Shown here: one piece after another, positions 29,001 through 49,776 of the stretch
How the letters are laid out: each line of letters opens with the position of its first letter
How positions within the stretch are numbered: position 1 is the stretch's first letter
Assembly (NCBI RefSeq): GCF_019956415.1
Contig: NZ_JAHBDK010000022.1
Location: 1 to 64,000, forward strand
DNA from: Pseudomonas sp. GL-B-19
GTDB taxonomy: Bacteria; Pseudomonadota; Gammaproteobacteria; Pseudomonadales; Pseudomonadaceae
Reading direction: 5' to 3'
DNA: 64,000 nucleotides
The notes under the pieces: model-generated
Database searches by the model: none
Told to the model about the DNA's origin: nothing
What the model saw: the letters and a program-made list of their open reading frames with translations, nothing else
Program-made: the position numbers and the translations under genes

Positions 29001-31060
29001 CTTGACACTCAAGAGCAAGGCGAAGAACTCGATGCCAGCCTGACTTACGCCACGGATGTGTACGACGAGGCGTCGATGCAACGTCTCGCCGAGCAGTGGC
29101 TGAACCTGCTGCGTGCGGTGGTCAACGATCCACAGCAACGCGTCGCCGAACTACCGCTGCTGCAAGCACCGCAATATGAGGCGTTGATTCAGCACTGGAA
29201 CCCGGCATTCGAGGCGCAACCACTGTCGTCAACCTTGCACCGGTTATTCGAGGCTCAGGCTGCGCAACGGCCGAACGCAATCGCGCTGGTCTACGAAGGC
29301 GAGCAACTGAGCTACGCCGCGCTCAACGCCCAGGCCAATCGACTGGCGCGCAAACTGCGAGAGCAGGGTGTCGGCCCGGAAGTGCGCGTCGGCATCGCCA
29401 CTGAGCGGGCGATGCCGCTGGTGGTCGGGTTACTGGCGATTCTGAAGGCCGGCGGCGCTTATGTGCCGCTCGATCCGCAATACCCGGCCGAGCGCCTGAG
29501 CTACATGATCGAAGACAGCGGCATCACGTTGCTGTTGACCCAACAACATTTGATCGACGGTTTACCGGCCCGCGATGGCGTACAGATGCTGAGTCTGGAA
29601 TCGCTTCAACTGGACGCTTTCAGCGATGAGAACCTGCCGATGCTGGCCACTCCAGACAACCTCGCCTATGTGATTTACACCTCCGGCTCTACCGGCCGGC
29701 CAAAAGGCGCGTTGCTCAGTCATGCCAACGTCGGGCGTCTGCTGACGGCCACCGCCAGCGAGTTCAACTTCGGCCCGGCCGATGTCTGGACGCTGTTCCA
29801 TTCCTACGCGTTCGACTTCTCGGTGTGGGAGCTGTTCGGTTCGCTGTGCACGGGTGGGCGTCTGGTGATCGTGCCGTATGACATCAGCCGCGAACCGCAA
29901 GCGTTTCACCGCTTGCTCTGTGATGAAGGCGTGACGGTGTTGAACCAGACTCCGAGCGCTTTCCGCCAACTGTTGCCGATTGCCTGCGCCAGCCCGCGAA
30001 GCATGGCCCTGCGTCAGGTGATTTTCGGCGGCGAAGCCCTCGAAGTCGCCAGCCTGCGTCCTTGGTTCGAACGCTTCGGCGACCAGCAGCCCACCTTGGT
30101 CAACATGTACGGCATCACCGAAACCACGGTGCACGTGACCTATCGCGCGATTCGTCTGGCCGACCTTGACGGCAAGGCGCAAAGCCCGGTTGGCCTGCCG
30201 ATCCGCGACCTGCGCTGGTACTTGCTCGACAGCCAGTTGCAGCCGGTGCCGGTGGGTGTGGCGGGTGAGTTGTACATCGCTGGCGCTGGCCTGGCGCGGG
30301 GTTATCACGGGCGTTGTGGCCTGACCGCCGAGCGTTTTGTGCCGAGCCCATTCGACGTTTCGCAACGACTCTATCGCAGCGGCGACCTGGCGCGGCAGCG
30401 TGGCGACGGCAGCATCGACTATCTCGGGCGGATAGATCAGCAAGTGAAAATTCGCGGTTTCCGCATCGAACTCGGCGAAATCGAAGCCGCACTGTTGACC
30501 CAACCGGGCGTGCGCCAAGCGGTGTTGAACGTGCACAACGGCGACGGCGGACCGCAGTTGTGCGCCTACGTCGTGGCCGAGCAAACCCCACACGACCCGA
30601 TAGCCTGGCGCGACAACCTGCGTGCCGCGCTCAAGGTTGATCTACCGGATTACATGGTGCCGAGCCATTGGTTGCTGCTCGACGCCTTGCCGCTGACCGC
30701 CAACGGCAAGCTCGACCGCAACGCCTTGCCGGCGCCGGATGCAGAGGAATGGCAACGGCCGTTCGAAGCCCCCGAAGGCGACCTCGAACCGCAACTGGCG
30801 GCGATCTGGGCCGAGGTGCTGGGCGTGGCGCAGATCGGCCGGCGCGACAACTTCTTTGAATTGGGCGGGCATTCGTTGCTCGCCGCCCAGGCCAGTGCCC
30901 GTGTGGAACTGGAACTGGGTATCGAGTTGCCGCTGCGCGCGCTGTTCGAGTCCACCGACCTGCAGGCTTATGCCGCCATGGCCGGGCAACACGCCCCGGC
31001 TGACAACGATGCACGTCTTGATGCGCTTGAGTCGCTTCTCGACGAGATGGAGATCAACTG

Positions 31061-31061
<1 letters not shown>
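20082..31061 (+). CDS. Pyoverdine side-chain NRPS, three modules: D-Ala, Lys, Thr
   Basis: 3659-aa cytoplasmic synthetase, domain order C-A-T-E / C-A-T / C-A-T. Landmarks: C1 HHIVSDGWS (~182, accepts an L-residue), A1 YTSGSTG (~663), T1 LGGDS (Ser 1055), E HHLAVDGVSW (~1230); C2 LYPLSPMQ (~1558) and HHILMDGWS (~1681, D-acceptor type), A2 (~2140), T2 LGGHS (Ser 2541); C3 HHIAADGWS (~2722), A3 (~3196), T3 LGGHS (Ser 3598). Specificity codes read by eye against PheA: A1 DLWNNALTYK (one change from the Ala code DLFNNALTYK), A2 DGEDHGTVVK (Lys as used in pyoverdines), A3 DFWNIGMVHK (Thr, exact). The E domain follows module 1, giving D-Ala. No thioesterase domain, so the chain passes to the next protein, whose ATG overlaps this stop (TGATG). 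The N-terminal C domain should accept the chromophore peptide from PvdL, encoded elsewhere. Confidence 0.93.
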
Positions 31062-42823
<11,762 letters not shown>

Positions 42824-42830
42824 ACGCTTT

Positions 42831-42899
42831 TGTAGGAGCCAGGCTTGCCTGCGATGGCGATCTCACTGGCGCTATCGCGGGCAAGCCATGCTCCTACAG
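42831..42899. repeat. REP doublet (REPIN), GGCTTGCC subtype
   Basis: TGTAGGAGCCAGGCTTGCC (42831-42849) faces GGGCAAGCCATGCTCCTACA (to 42899). The core GGCTTGCC differs from the GAGCCTGCTC type common elsewhere in the window. It lies between the terminal NRPS and the hydrolase gene. Confidence 0.8.
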
Positions 42900-42943
42900 A
42901 TCCTTGTTTGATTATTGATCTCTTTGTGTGAAGGACTCATCCC

Positions 42944-43900
42944 ATGGCCGTATTGCCAGAACTTGAAGCATTTCTCGAACTCGCCGAGTTCGGTCGGATG
43001 ACCGGCAAAAGTCGCGCGATGCATGAACAGTCACCGCAACAGGCTCGGATTGATTTTGAAGCGTCCTCTGGGTTTCTCGATGTACCGCTGGGTAGCGTTT
43101 CCTGCGAGAACTTTACGATTGCTGCGCGCGACGGTCATAGCCTGTCGGCGCGGCTGTATCGCGACGGGCAAGCGGTCGAGGGGTTGCAGCCGGTGGTGTT
43201 GTATTTCCATGGCGGCGGTTATGTGGTCGGCAGCCTCGATTCCCATGATGCGCTGTGCCGGCGACTGGCGGCGCAGGGTGGTTTCGTGCTGTTGACGGTG
43301 GATTATCGTTTGGCGCCAGAGTGGCGGTTCCCGACACCGGTGCAGGATGCCTGCGATGCCGCCAACTGGCTTGCAGGTGAAGGCGCTGCGCGGGGGCTGG
43401 ACGCGACTCGGGTGGCGTTGGTGGGTGACAGCGTGGGCGCGACGTTGGCCGCGGTATTGTCGATCATGGCGGTGCGTGAGCCTGAGGAACTGGCGTTGAA
43501 ACCCAAGGCGCAAGTGCTGCTGTACCCGGTGACGGATGCGACGACGAAACGCGCCTCGCATCGGGATTTCGCCGAGGGGTATTTGCTGGAAACGCCAACG
43601 CTGGACTGGTTCTACGCCCATTATGGGCGCACTCCGCAGGACCTCGCGGACTGGCGCTGCTCGCCGTTGCTCGCAGCAGACCTGTCGGGTGTGGCACCGG
43701 CGTTGGTGTACCTGGCCGGGCATGATCCGTTGCATGACGAAGGGTTGGCGTATGCCGATCGGCTGCGTGCGGCGGGGAATGAGCTGACGTTACTGGAACA
43801 GCCGGGCATGACCCATGACTTTATGCGCATGGCGGGGTTGTTGGGGGAGGTTGCCGGGATTCACACGGAAGTGGCGGGGTGGGTGCGTTTGCGGATTTGA
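42944..43900 (+). CDS. Alpha/beta hydrolase, hormone-sensitive-lipase (acetyl-esterase) family
   Basis: 318-aa cytoplasmic esterase-like protein. Oxyanion-hole motif HGGGYVVGS (about residue 90), nucleophile motif GDSVGATLA (about 165, Ser), Asp in LAGHDPLHDEG and His in GMTHDFMRM complete the HSL-family triad. ATG 42944 has AAGGA upstream. It follows the terminal NRPS by 120 bases, same direction, with no visible promoter, so it is probably co-transcribed and may process pyoverdine or an acyl intermediate. No equivalent exists in the classical P. aeruginosa locus that I can name; the role is inference from position. Confidence 0.85.
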   Translation: MAVLPELEAFLELAEFGRMTGKSRAMHEQSPQQARIDFEASSGFLDVPLGSVSCENFTIAARDGHSLSARLYRDGQAVEGLQPVVLYFHGGGYVVGSLDSHDALCRRLAAQGGFVLLTVDYRLAPEWRFPTPVQDACDAANWLAGEGAARGLDATRVALVGDSVGATLAAVLSIMAVREPEELALKPKAQVLLYPVTDATTKRASHRDFAEGYLLETPTLDWFYAHYGRTPQDLADWRCSPLLAADLSGVAPALVYLAGHDPLHDEGLAYADRLRAAGNELTLLEQPGMTHDFMRMAGLLGEVAGIHTEVAGWVRLRI

Positions 43901-43909
43901 GCCTAATCG

Positions 43910-43948
43910 AAAAAACCGCCATTTCTGGATAAGGGGTGGCGGTTTTTT
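43910..43948. terminator. Bidirectional intrinsic terminator
   Basis: AAAAAACCGCCA (43910-43921) and TGGCGGTTTTTT (43937-43948) form a perfect 12-bp stem with T-runs on both strands, 10 bases after the hydrolase stop. Confidence 0.93.
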
Positions 43949-43985
43949 GTGCCAGGCATTGGGACTTTCTGGTGCGGCCACTATT

Positions 43986-44067
43986 GCCATCGCGAGCAGG
44001 CTCGCTCCCACATGGGGTTTGTGAACGCCGAAAATCCAATGTGGGAGCGAGCCTGCTCGCGATAGCG
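43986..44067. repeat. REP doublet (REPIN)
   Basis: TCGCGAGCAGGCTCGCTCCC at 43990 on, and the inverted copy GTGGGAGCGAGCCTGCTCGC at 44041 on, between the convergent hydrolase and fpvA genes. Confidence 0.85.
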
Positions 44068-44097
44068 GACTCACATTCAACACAAATCTCTCAGCCA

Positions 44098-44132
44098 AAA
44101 AAATACCCGCATCTCACGACACGGGCATTTTT
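44098..44132 (-). terminator. Terminator of fpvA
   Basis: On the minus strand AAAAATGCCCG pairs with CGGGTATTTTT across a 12-base loop, with one internal mismatch and a seven-T tail; 17 bases beyond the fpvA stop codon. Confidence 0.75.
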
Positions 44133-44148
44133 CATTTCAGCTCACACC

Positions 44149-46620
44149 TCAGAAATCATACTTCGCCATGATCTGCACATTACGCGGCTCGCCGTAGAAG
44201 GTGGTGCCGAAGTTGCCCAGGCCCGACATGTACTTTTTGTCGAAGACGTTGTTGGCATTGGCGGTGAAGCTCAGGTGCTCGTCGTACTGAAAACGCGTCA
44301 TCAGGTCCACGAGGGTGTAGCCGCCTTGCTTGAGCAGGGTGTTGCCACCTTCGCCGTTACCCACGTTCGGGTTGTAGCTCTGGCCGTAAAACGCGCTCTG
44401 CCAGCTGACGCCACCACCGATGGTCAACTGGTCCAACGCACCGGGCAGGCGGTAGGTGGTAAACGTACGCACCACGTGTTCCGGTTTGGTGGAGGCCAAC
44501 GGGAAACCGAAGATACGTTGTTCATTCTTGTCGCGGGTACGGGCGTAGGTGTAGCCGGCAGACACGTTCCAGTCCTGCGCCAGTGCGCCTGCCAGTTCCA
44601 GTTCCACACCTTTGGTGGTGGCGCCGGAGATGGCTTCATAGATGTCTCGACCGGTGTTTACGTCGGTGATGACGTACTGGGCAACGTTGTCCTGGTCAAT
44701 CTGGAACAGGGCAAAGCTGGCGTTCAGTTTGCCTTCGAAATAAGCCGCTTTGATGCCGGTTTCGTAGCTGTCACCTTCAACCGGGTCGAGGGTTGAGCCG
44801 GTGGCGTCCTGGTAGATCTGTGGCTGGTAGATCTTGGTGTAGCTGGCATAGACCGAGTACGTATCGTCCAGGTCATAGACCACCCCGGCGTACGGCGTGA
44901 CGACACCATGTTCCTTATAACTGGCGTGGGTGTCGGTCAGGTTTGCATCCGGATAGTAGGTGTAGTCTTCGTTGTACTTGAAGGTGCTCAGGCGACCGCC
45001 GAGGATGAACGACAAGTCGTCGGTCGGACGCAGGCGCGTGGCCATGTAAATCCCGTTCTGGCTCTGGGTACGTTCGTATTTGCCGTTTTTCGGGAATTCC
45101 TGTTTTGGCAGGTCACCGTTCCAGTCAAAGATGCTGCCCGGCACCAGCTCGAAAGCGCTGGAGTCGTAGGTCGCACCCGTCTGACGCGAGTGGGCAGCCA
45201 TGAAGCCGGCCACCAGTTCATGCTCGCGCCCGCCCAGGGAAAACGGCCCGGAGAGGTTTACGTCCCCGGAGTTCTGTACGCGATGACCTTCCCAGCGACC
45301 CCAGTACAGGAAATTGCCCTCGCCGGTAACGGGGTCAGCGGAGCCACCGCTGGCCGAGGCCAGTTGGGTATCGTGATCGGTGGTTTTCTGGTCGAAGCTG
45401 GCCTTGAATTTCCAGTCATTGGCCAGTGCTTGTTCCAGCGACGCGAAATAGGTGACGCTGTCGAAATCACGACGGCTCCAGTCGGCACCCGGGTTGAAAC
45501 TGCGCGAGAAGTCGGTACGGCTGCCATCGGTGAAGTACGGTGCGTTACCGGTCCAGGAGCTGCCGCGCGGGGTGACGCTGGACTTGTCGACGCCGAACGT
45601 CAGCAAGGTGTCATCCGTCAAATCGGCTTCGAGGATGCCGTAGTAGATGTCTTTTTTCTGGCTGTAATGGTCCATGTACGAATCTTTGTCCTGGTAGGCG
45701 CCGACAAAGCGCCCCCGCACATTTCCAGAGTCGGTCAGTGAACCAGAGATGTCGCCTTCGGTGCGGTAGTTGTCCCAGTAGCCGGCAGTGGCGGCGACCG
45801 AGGCCTTGAAGTCCTTGGTCGGCTTCTTGCGGATCAGGTTGACCGTGGCGGACGGGTCACCAGCGCCGGTCATCAGGCCGGTAGCGCCCTTGATGACTTC
45901 GATGTGGTCGAGGCTGGCCGCGTCGTCGCCGTTGTTCGGGTTTTCACCGTAAACGCCGTCGTAGGGAATGTTGACGCCGTCGTACTGAAAGTTGGTGATG
46001 GCAAAACCACGGGCGGAAAACTCGGTGCGGTCACTGTCGTACTTTTGCGTTGTGACGCCGGGCGTGTTGCGCAACGCGTCGGCAACGCTTTGTACACCGC
46101 GGTCGTCCATCATTTGACGCGTGACCACGGTCACCGTTTGCGGCGTTTCGCGAATGGTCAACGGCAGCCCGATCGCGGTGGTGGTGGCGCCGGTGGTGTA
46201 GGAGCCGGTGTCTTCTGTGGTCATGCCCAAGGCCTGTCCGGAAATGGTGGTCGCGCCCAGTTGCAGGCCCGAACCGCCGCCAGACACCAGGGTCACGGTG
46301 TTGCCATTGATCTGGAACGAAATGCCAGTGCCTTGCAACAGCGCCTTCAGGGCGTCGCTCGGTTCCAGTGAACCGGAGACCGCGCGCGACTTGATGCCCG
46401 CCACCTGATCCGGGCTGTAAAGGATTTGCAAGTTGGTCTGCATGCCCAGTTCGGTCAACGCGTTGGAAAGCGGCTGGACGGCAACATTCACTTTCACAGG
46501 TGCAGCATTGGCCATCGAGCTCCCCAGCAAGGTGGCAGTCAGCAGCACGCTGGTGAGCAGATGCAAAGACGGGCGCTGTACGGCCAACGCGAGAGGTGTG
46601 CGGCGTGGTAGAAGTCGCAT
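44149..46620 (-). CDS. fpvA: TonB-dependent ferripyoverdine receptor with signalling domain
   Basis: 823-aa outer-membrane receptor that imports Fe-pyoverdine using TonB energy. Parts in order: signal peptide (cleaved near SSMANAAP), an STN/secretin-type signalling domain (residues ~45-120, VAVQPLSNALTELGMQTNLQ) that signals to an FpvR-type anti-sigma factor, a plug domain (RETPQTVTVVTRQMMDDRG, NLIRKKP), and a 22-strand barrel ending in the expected aromatic AKYDF. Size matches FpvA. Receptors are specific for the peptide chain, so this should recognise the product of the neighbouring NRPSs. Upstream lies a Fur box. It is downstream of pvdE in the same direction, as in P. aeruginosa order fpvA-pvdE, separated by a REP doublet. 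Confidence 0.92.
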   Translation of the reverse strand: MRLLPRRTPLALAVQRPSLHLLTSVLLTATLLGSSMANAAPVKVNVAVQPLSNALTELGMQTNLQILYSPDQVAGIKSRAVSGSLEPSDALKALLQGTGISFQINGNTVTLVSGGGSGLQLGATTISGQALGMTTEDTGSYTTGATTTAIGLPLTIRETPQTVTVVTRQMMDDRGVQSVADALRNTPGVTTQKYDSDRTEFSARGFAITNFQYDGVNIPYDGVYGENPNNGDDAASLDHIEVIKGATGLMTGAGDPSATVNLIRKKPTKDFKASVAATAGYWDNYRTEGDISGSLTDSGNVRGRFVGAYQDKDSYMDHYSQKKDIYYGILEADLTDDTLLTFGVDKSSVTPRGSSWTGNAPYFTDGSRTDFSRSFNPGADWSRRDFDSVTYFASLEQALANDWKFKASFDQKTTDHDTQLASASGGSADPVTGEGNFLYWGRWEGHRVQNSGDVNLSGPFSLGGREHELVAGFMAAHSRQTGATYDSSAFELVPGSIFDWNGDLPKQEFPKNGKYERTQSQNGIYMATRLRPTDDLSFILGGRLSTFKYNEDYTYYPDANLTDTHASYKEHGVVTPYAGVVYDLDDTYSVYASYTKIYQPQIYQDATGSTLDPVEGDSYETGIKAAYFEGKLNASFALFQIDQDNVAQYVITDVNTGRDIYEAISGATTKGVELELAGALAQDWNVSAGYTYARTRDKNEQRIFGFPLASTKPEHVVRTFTTYRLPGALDQLTIGGGVSWQSAFYGQSYNPNVGNGEGGNTLLKQGGYTLVDLMTRFQYDEHLSFTANANNVFDKKYMSGLGNFGTTFYGEPRNVQIMAKYDF

Positions 46621-46663
46621 TACTTACCTGAGCTCCTGAAAAATGTTGTGCAGAGTTGTTGTT

Positions 46664-46680
46664 AATAAGAATGATTATTA
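46664..46680. promoter_or_regulatory. Fur box upstream of fpvA
   Basis: AATAAGAATGATTATTA, read on the minus strand as TAATAATCATTCTTATT, shares ATAATCATT with the Fur consensus. It is 44-60 bases upstream of the fpvA start. Confidence 0.6.
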
Positions 46681-46800
46681 AGACGGGGCGCGGACGCAAA
46701 ACCGGAAAGAAACCTGGGAAATAAAATTCAGAAGGGAGAATTTGTGCAGGCACAGGGGCCATTTGGGTAGCCCAAATGCCGGTCAATCAGGTGAACAAAC

Positions 46801-46890
46801 TGTGGGAGTGAGCCTGCTCGCGATAGCGGTGAATCAGTCACCATCAATGCTAAAGGTGATGGCCCTATCGCGAGCAGGCTCGCTCCCACA
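46801..46890. repeat. REP doublet (REPIN)
   Basis: TGTGGGAGTGAGCCTGCTCG at 46801 on, and GCGAGCAGGCTCGCTCCCACA ending at 46890, between pvdE and fpvA (both minus strand). Confidence 0.88.
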
Positions 46891-46902
46891 GGTATTCGGT
46901 CA

Positions 46903-48552
46903 TCAGGCCAGGGTCAGCTCAGTGACCACCCGGCCGCTTTCCATGCGCACCAGTTGGTCGGCGACATCGAAATAACGGTCATCGTGGGAAATCACGATGA
47001 TGGTCTTGCCCAGACGTTTGAGGTCCGGCAGCAGCTCGGTGTAGAAGATCCGGCGGAAGGTCGGGTCCTGGTCGGCCGCCCACTCATCGAACACCAACAC
47101 CGGACGCTCCTCCAGCCAGGCGTTGACCAGCGCCAGGCGCTTGCGCTGGCCGGTGGACAGGTCGGTGGTGGTGAAGCTGCCGTCCTTGACGCTGACCTTG
47201 TGCGCGATCTCCAGCCGTTGCAGGTATTCGTTCGCGTCTTCGGGGATGTGCGTGTCGCCCTGGACCACGTCATCGAACAGGTAGTAGTCGGCGAATATCG
47301 TGGTGAACAACTGGCGATAATCATCGCGATTCTGCGCGTCGATGGCCTCGCCGTTGACGCTGATCTCGCCCTGCTGCGGCGTGTACAAACCCAGCAGCAA
47401 CTTGATCAGCGTGGTCTTGCCGCAACCGTTCTCGCCGACGATAAAGGTGATATCGCCTTGCTTGATCGTCAGGTTCACCGGCCCGAGCTGGAACGGCACC
47501 GCGCCTTCGGCTGCCGGAAAAGCGAAACGCACCTCGGCCAGTTTCAGTTCGTGCACCGCGTGTTTGACCGGGCCATGATCGCTCAGCAGGAGATGCGGTT
47601 CGGGGGTGGAAAACTGCTCGGACAACTCGGCGATGCGACGGAAAGCAATTTGTGCGCGGCTGACAATCGGCAGCGTGCTGATCAAGTGTTCCAGCGGGCC
47701 TTTCATGTACAGCAGCACCAGTACGAAGCCGCTCATCACGGTTTTATCGGCGCTCGGCCAGAAGGTTTGCAAGGCCAGCGCCAGGCCGATGACCACGAAG
47801 AACAGCATTGAGCCAAAGGTCTTGGCGATCACGAAGGTGTTGATCGAGCGCACCTGGGTGTTGCAGATGAATTCGGCGGTGGCCTTGATACCCGAGACAA
47901 ACATGCGCTGGCGACGCGGGCGATGGATGCGTAGTTCCTTGGCCCCTTCGGCAATCGCGTTGTAGTGCTTTTGCAGTTCGTCTTCGGCGTCGCGGGCGGC
48001 CATGAAACCCTGCACGCCTTTGCTCTGGGCGTAGGCCTGAATCGCCGTGCCGATCAGGATCGCCGCCACCATGATCAGGAACATTGGCCACGACAGAATG
48101 GCCAGATAGCCCATGCAACCCAAGGTCACGGTCACGGAAATCGCCAGCGGGGCGAAGGCGAAGGCGAAGTCGCTGATGGTATCAACGTCATGGGTCAGCA
48201 CCGGAATCAGCCGGTGGCTGCGGTAGCGTTCGATCTGTTCGATGGGCGCCGACAGGACTTTTTCGCCCAGCTGTTTACGCAGCTTGGCAATGATGTGCTG
48301 GCCGACATAGTTGGTGCCGATGTCGGAGCAGATTGAGCTCAGCAGCGCCAGCAAGCACAAGCCGGCGAACAGCGCGACGACGCCTTGGGTCAGGCCGGTG
48401 TCCGAATGCAGGGCGTTGTTGATGGTTGCCAGCAAGACCGTGACGCTCAGGCCGCCGACCATGCCCAGGAAAATGGACGCGGCGACGATCAGCCGAAAGG
48501 GTTTCAACAGGGCGAACAATTCGCCGAGGGCGCCACGGGTTGGCTGGGGCAT
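46903..48552 (-). CDS. pvdE: Pyoverdine precursor exporter, ABC transporter (fused membrane and ATPase domains)
   Basis: 549-aa inner-membrane transporter that moves acylated ferribactin into the periplasm. Residues 1-310 contain about six membrane segments; the C-terminal ATPase has Walker A VGENGCGKTTLIK, the signature LSTGQRKRLAL, Walker B PVLVFDEWAADQDP and the H-loop VISHDDRYF. Length equals PvdE of P. aeruginosa as I know it (549). ATG 48552 was preferred over one 18 codons upstream because the earlier frame runs through the promoter: a perfect iron-starvation box lies at 48594-48617. Its promoter region also overlaps the end of a REP doublet shared with pvdO. Confidence 0.94.
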   Translation of the reverse strand: MPQPTRGALGELFALLKPFRLIVAASIFLGMVGGLSVTVLLATINNALHSDTGLTQGVVALFAGLCLLALLSSICSDIGTNYVGQHIIAKLRKQLGEKVLSAPIEQIERYRSHRLIPVLTHDVDTISDFAFAFAPLAISVTVTLGCMGYLAILSWPMFLIMVAAILIGTAIQAYAQSKGVQGFMAARDAEDELQKHYNAIAEGAKELRIHRPRRQRMFVSGIKATAEFICNTQVRSINTFVIAKTFGSMLFFVVIGLALALQTFWPSADKTVMSGFVLVLLYMKGPLEHLISTLPIVSRAQIAFRRIAELSEQFSTPEPHLLLSDHGPVKHAVHELKLAEVRFAFPAAEGAVPFQLGPVNLTIKQGDITFIVGENGCGKTTLIKLLLGLYTPQQGEISVNGEAIDAQNRDDYRQLFTTIFADYYLFDDVVQGDTHIPEDANEYLQRLEIAHKVSVKDGSFTTTDLSTGQRKRLALVNAWLEERPVLVFDEWAADQDPTFRRIFYTELLPDLKRLGKTIIVISHDDRYFDVADQLVRMESGRVVTELTLA

Positions 48553-48593
48553 GGGAGACAGTTCCTTGGGTCGTAAGGCAGATACCCAGTAGA

Positions 48594-48617
48594 ACGTCTG
48601 ATCCAAGGCTTAATTTA
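48594..48617 (-). promoter_or_regulatory. PvdS iron-starvation box of pvdE
   Basis: TAAAT-N16-CGT on the minus strand, a perfect match, 42 bases upstream of the pvdE start codon. Confidence 0.85.
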
Positions 48618-48651
48618 GCGACCGCCGACTGGCGGCGACCACACACACAAC

Positions 48652-48747
48652 CCTGTAGGAGCCGAGCTTGCTCGCGATGGCTACCTTCCAGTCGATAGAA
48701 GTGTTGACTGTTAGTCCGCTATCGCGAGCAAGCTCGGCTCCTACAGG
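48652..48747. repeat. REP doublet (REPIN) overlapping the pvdO stop codon
   Basis: CCTGTAGGAGCCGAGCTTGC (48652 on) and GCAAGCTCGGCTCCTACAGG (to 48747) are exact complements. The last bases include the pvdO stop codon (48741-48743), so the repeat is partly coding. Same subtype as the copy at 19841-19936. Confidence 0.9.
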
Positions 48748-49619
48748 TCACGCACAACGCGCAAGCCTATCCAGTCGCCGCGCTCTTGCGGGTACTGGCT
48801 GTTGCGGTTGCCGGAGCGGGAGAACACCGGGGCTTCACCCCAATCGTTACCGCGAATGCGCACGGCTTCGCAGTTGGGTTCCAACCACGCGCTGCCATCG
48901 GTGGGGGCACCGATGTAGTTCGGGTGTTCGCAGTCTTCGACCCATTCGTAAACGTTGCCGTGCATGTCGTACATACCGAACGCATTGGGCGGGTAGCTGC
49001 CCACCGGCGAGCTGTAGCTGTAACCGTCCGCCGGGCCATAGGTGTTGGCGTGCCTGGCAATGCTGTAGGCCTTGCCTTCATCGAACGGAAAGGGGAACGG
49101 GCCTTTTGTGCCACCGCGCGCGGCATATTCGCGTTGGGCTTCGCTGACCATGTGGTACGTCTGCCCGGTTTTTTTCGACAACCACGCGACGTAGTTTTTG
49201 ACGTCATCGAAGTTCATGCACACCGCGGGCTGGCGCGGGGTTTGCGGATAACGCGGTTTGCTGGCGATGCATTCGCGGCCCGGCCGGGTATCGCCGTTGG
49301 CAATGATCACCCCACTTTCGCGCACGTAGCTGTCCCACTCGCCGGCGGTGATCTGGAAGCGGCTCATGGCGAACGGCTTGGCGAAGGTCACGTCGTACAT
49401 CGGACCTTCGTCGGGCTCGCGACCGACTTCATCGTCCGGCGTGCCCATGGTGAAAGTGCCGGCGGGCAGCACCACCATTTCCGGGCAGTCGCGGCAGTCC
49501 TTGAATACTTTGCCGGGTGGCGGTGCGGTGGCGGCCTGGGCGGCGGTGGGCAACAGGCCGGCCATGAGCGCGGTCAGGGCGAGAGCCTTGAGCGGCAGGG
49601 TCAATTGATCTCGGTTCAT
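48741..49619 (-). CDS. pvdO: PvdO, periplasmic pyoverdine chromophore oxidase/dehydrogenase (FGE-sulfatase-modifying fold)
   Basis: 292-aa periplasmic protein of the formylglycine-generating-enzyme fold. It has a Sec signal peptide (LALTALMAGLLPTAAQA) and family motifs MVVLPAGTFTMGTPDDE, PFAMSRFQITAGEWDSYV, FGMYDMHGNVYEWVEDC and GDWIGLRVVRDL. In pyoverdine maturation PvdO oxidises the dihydropyoverdine ring to the fluorescent chromophore. Several Cys are present (CRDC, CIAS, CMNF, DCEH, NCEA). It is the last gene after pvdM and pvdN on the same strand; a REP doublet (49661-49766) lies between it and pvdN. Confidence 0.92.
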   Translation of the reverse strand: MNRDQLTLPLKALALTALMAGLLPTAAQAATAPPPGKVFKDCRDCPEMVVLPAGTFTMGTPDDEVGREPDEGPMYDVTFAKPFAMSRFQITAGEWDSYVRESGVIIANGDTRPGRECIASKPRYPQTPRQPAVCMNFDDVKNYVAWLSKKTGQTYHMVSEAQREYAARGGTKGPFPFPFDEGKAYSIARHANTYGPADGYSYSSPVGSYPPNAFGMYDMHGNVYEWVEDCEHPNYIGAPTDGSAWLEPNCEAVRIRGNDWGEAPVFSRSGNRNSQYPQERGDWIGLRVVRDL

Positions 49620-49660
49620 GAGTGATCTCGATATAAAAAACGGGTGTCACGCCAGGTCCA

Positions 49661-49766
49661 ATGTAGGAGTGAGCCTGCTCGCGATAGCGGTGGGTCAGTC
49701 ACCATCAATGTTGAATGGGCTGGCCTCATCGTCGGAACGCCGCCCGGAGCCGGCTCACTCCTACAG
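49661..49766. repeat. REP doublet with hybrid arm
   Basis: ATGTAGGAGTGAGCCTGCTC (49661 on) is the common unit. The facing unit (49727-49766) begins CATCGTCGGAACGCCGCCCG before GAGCCGGCTCACTCCTACAG, i.e. the inverted form of the hybrid tail at 7587-7605 and 14778-14795. Lies between pvdN and pvdO. Confidence 0.8.
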
Positions 49767-49776
49767 GGGATCAGCG

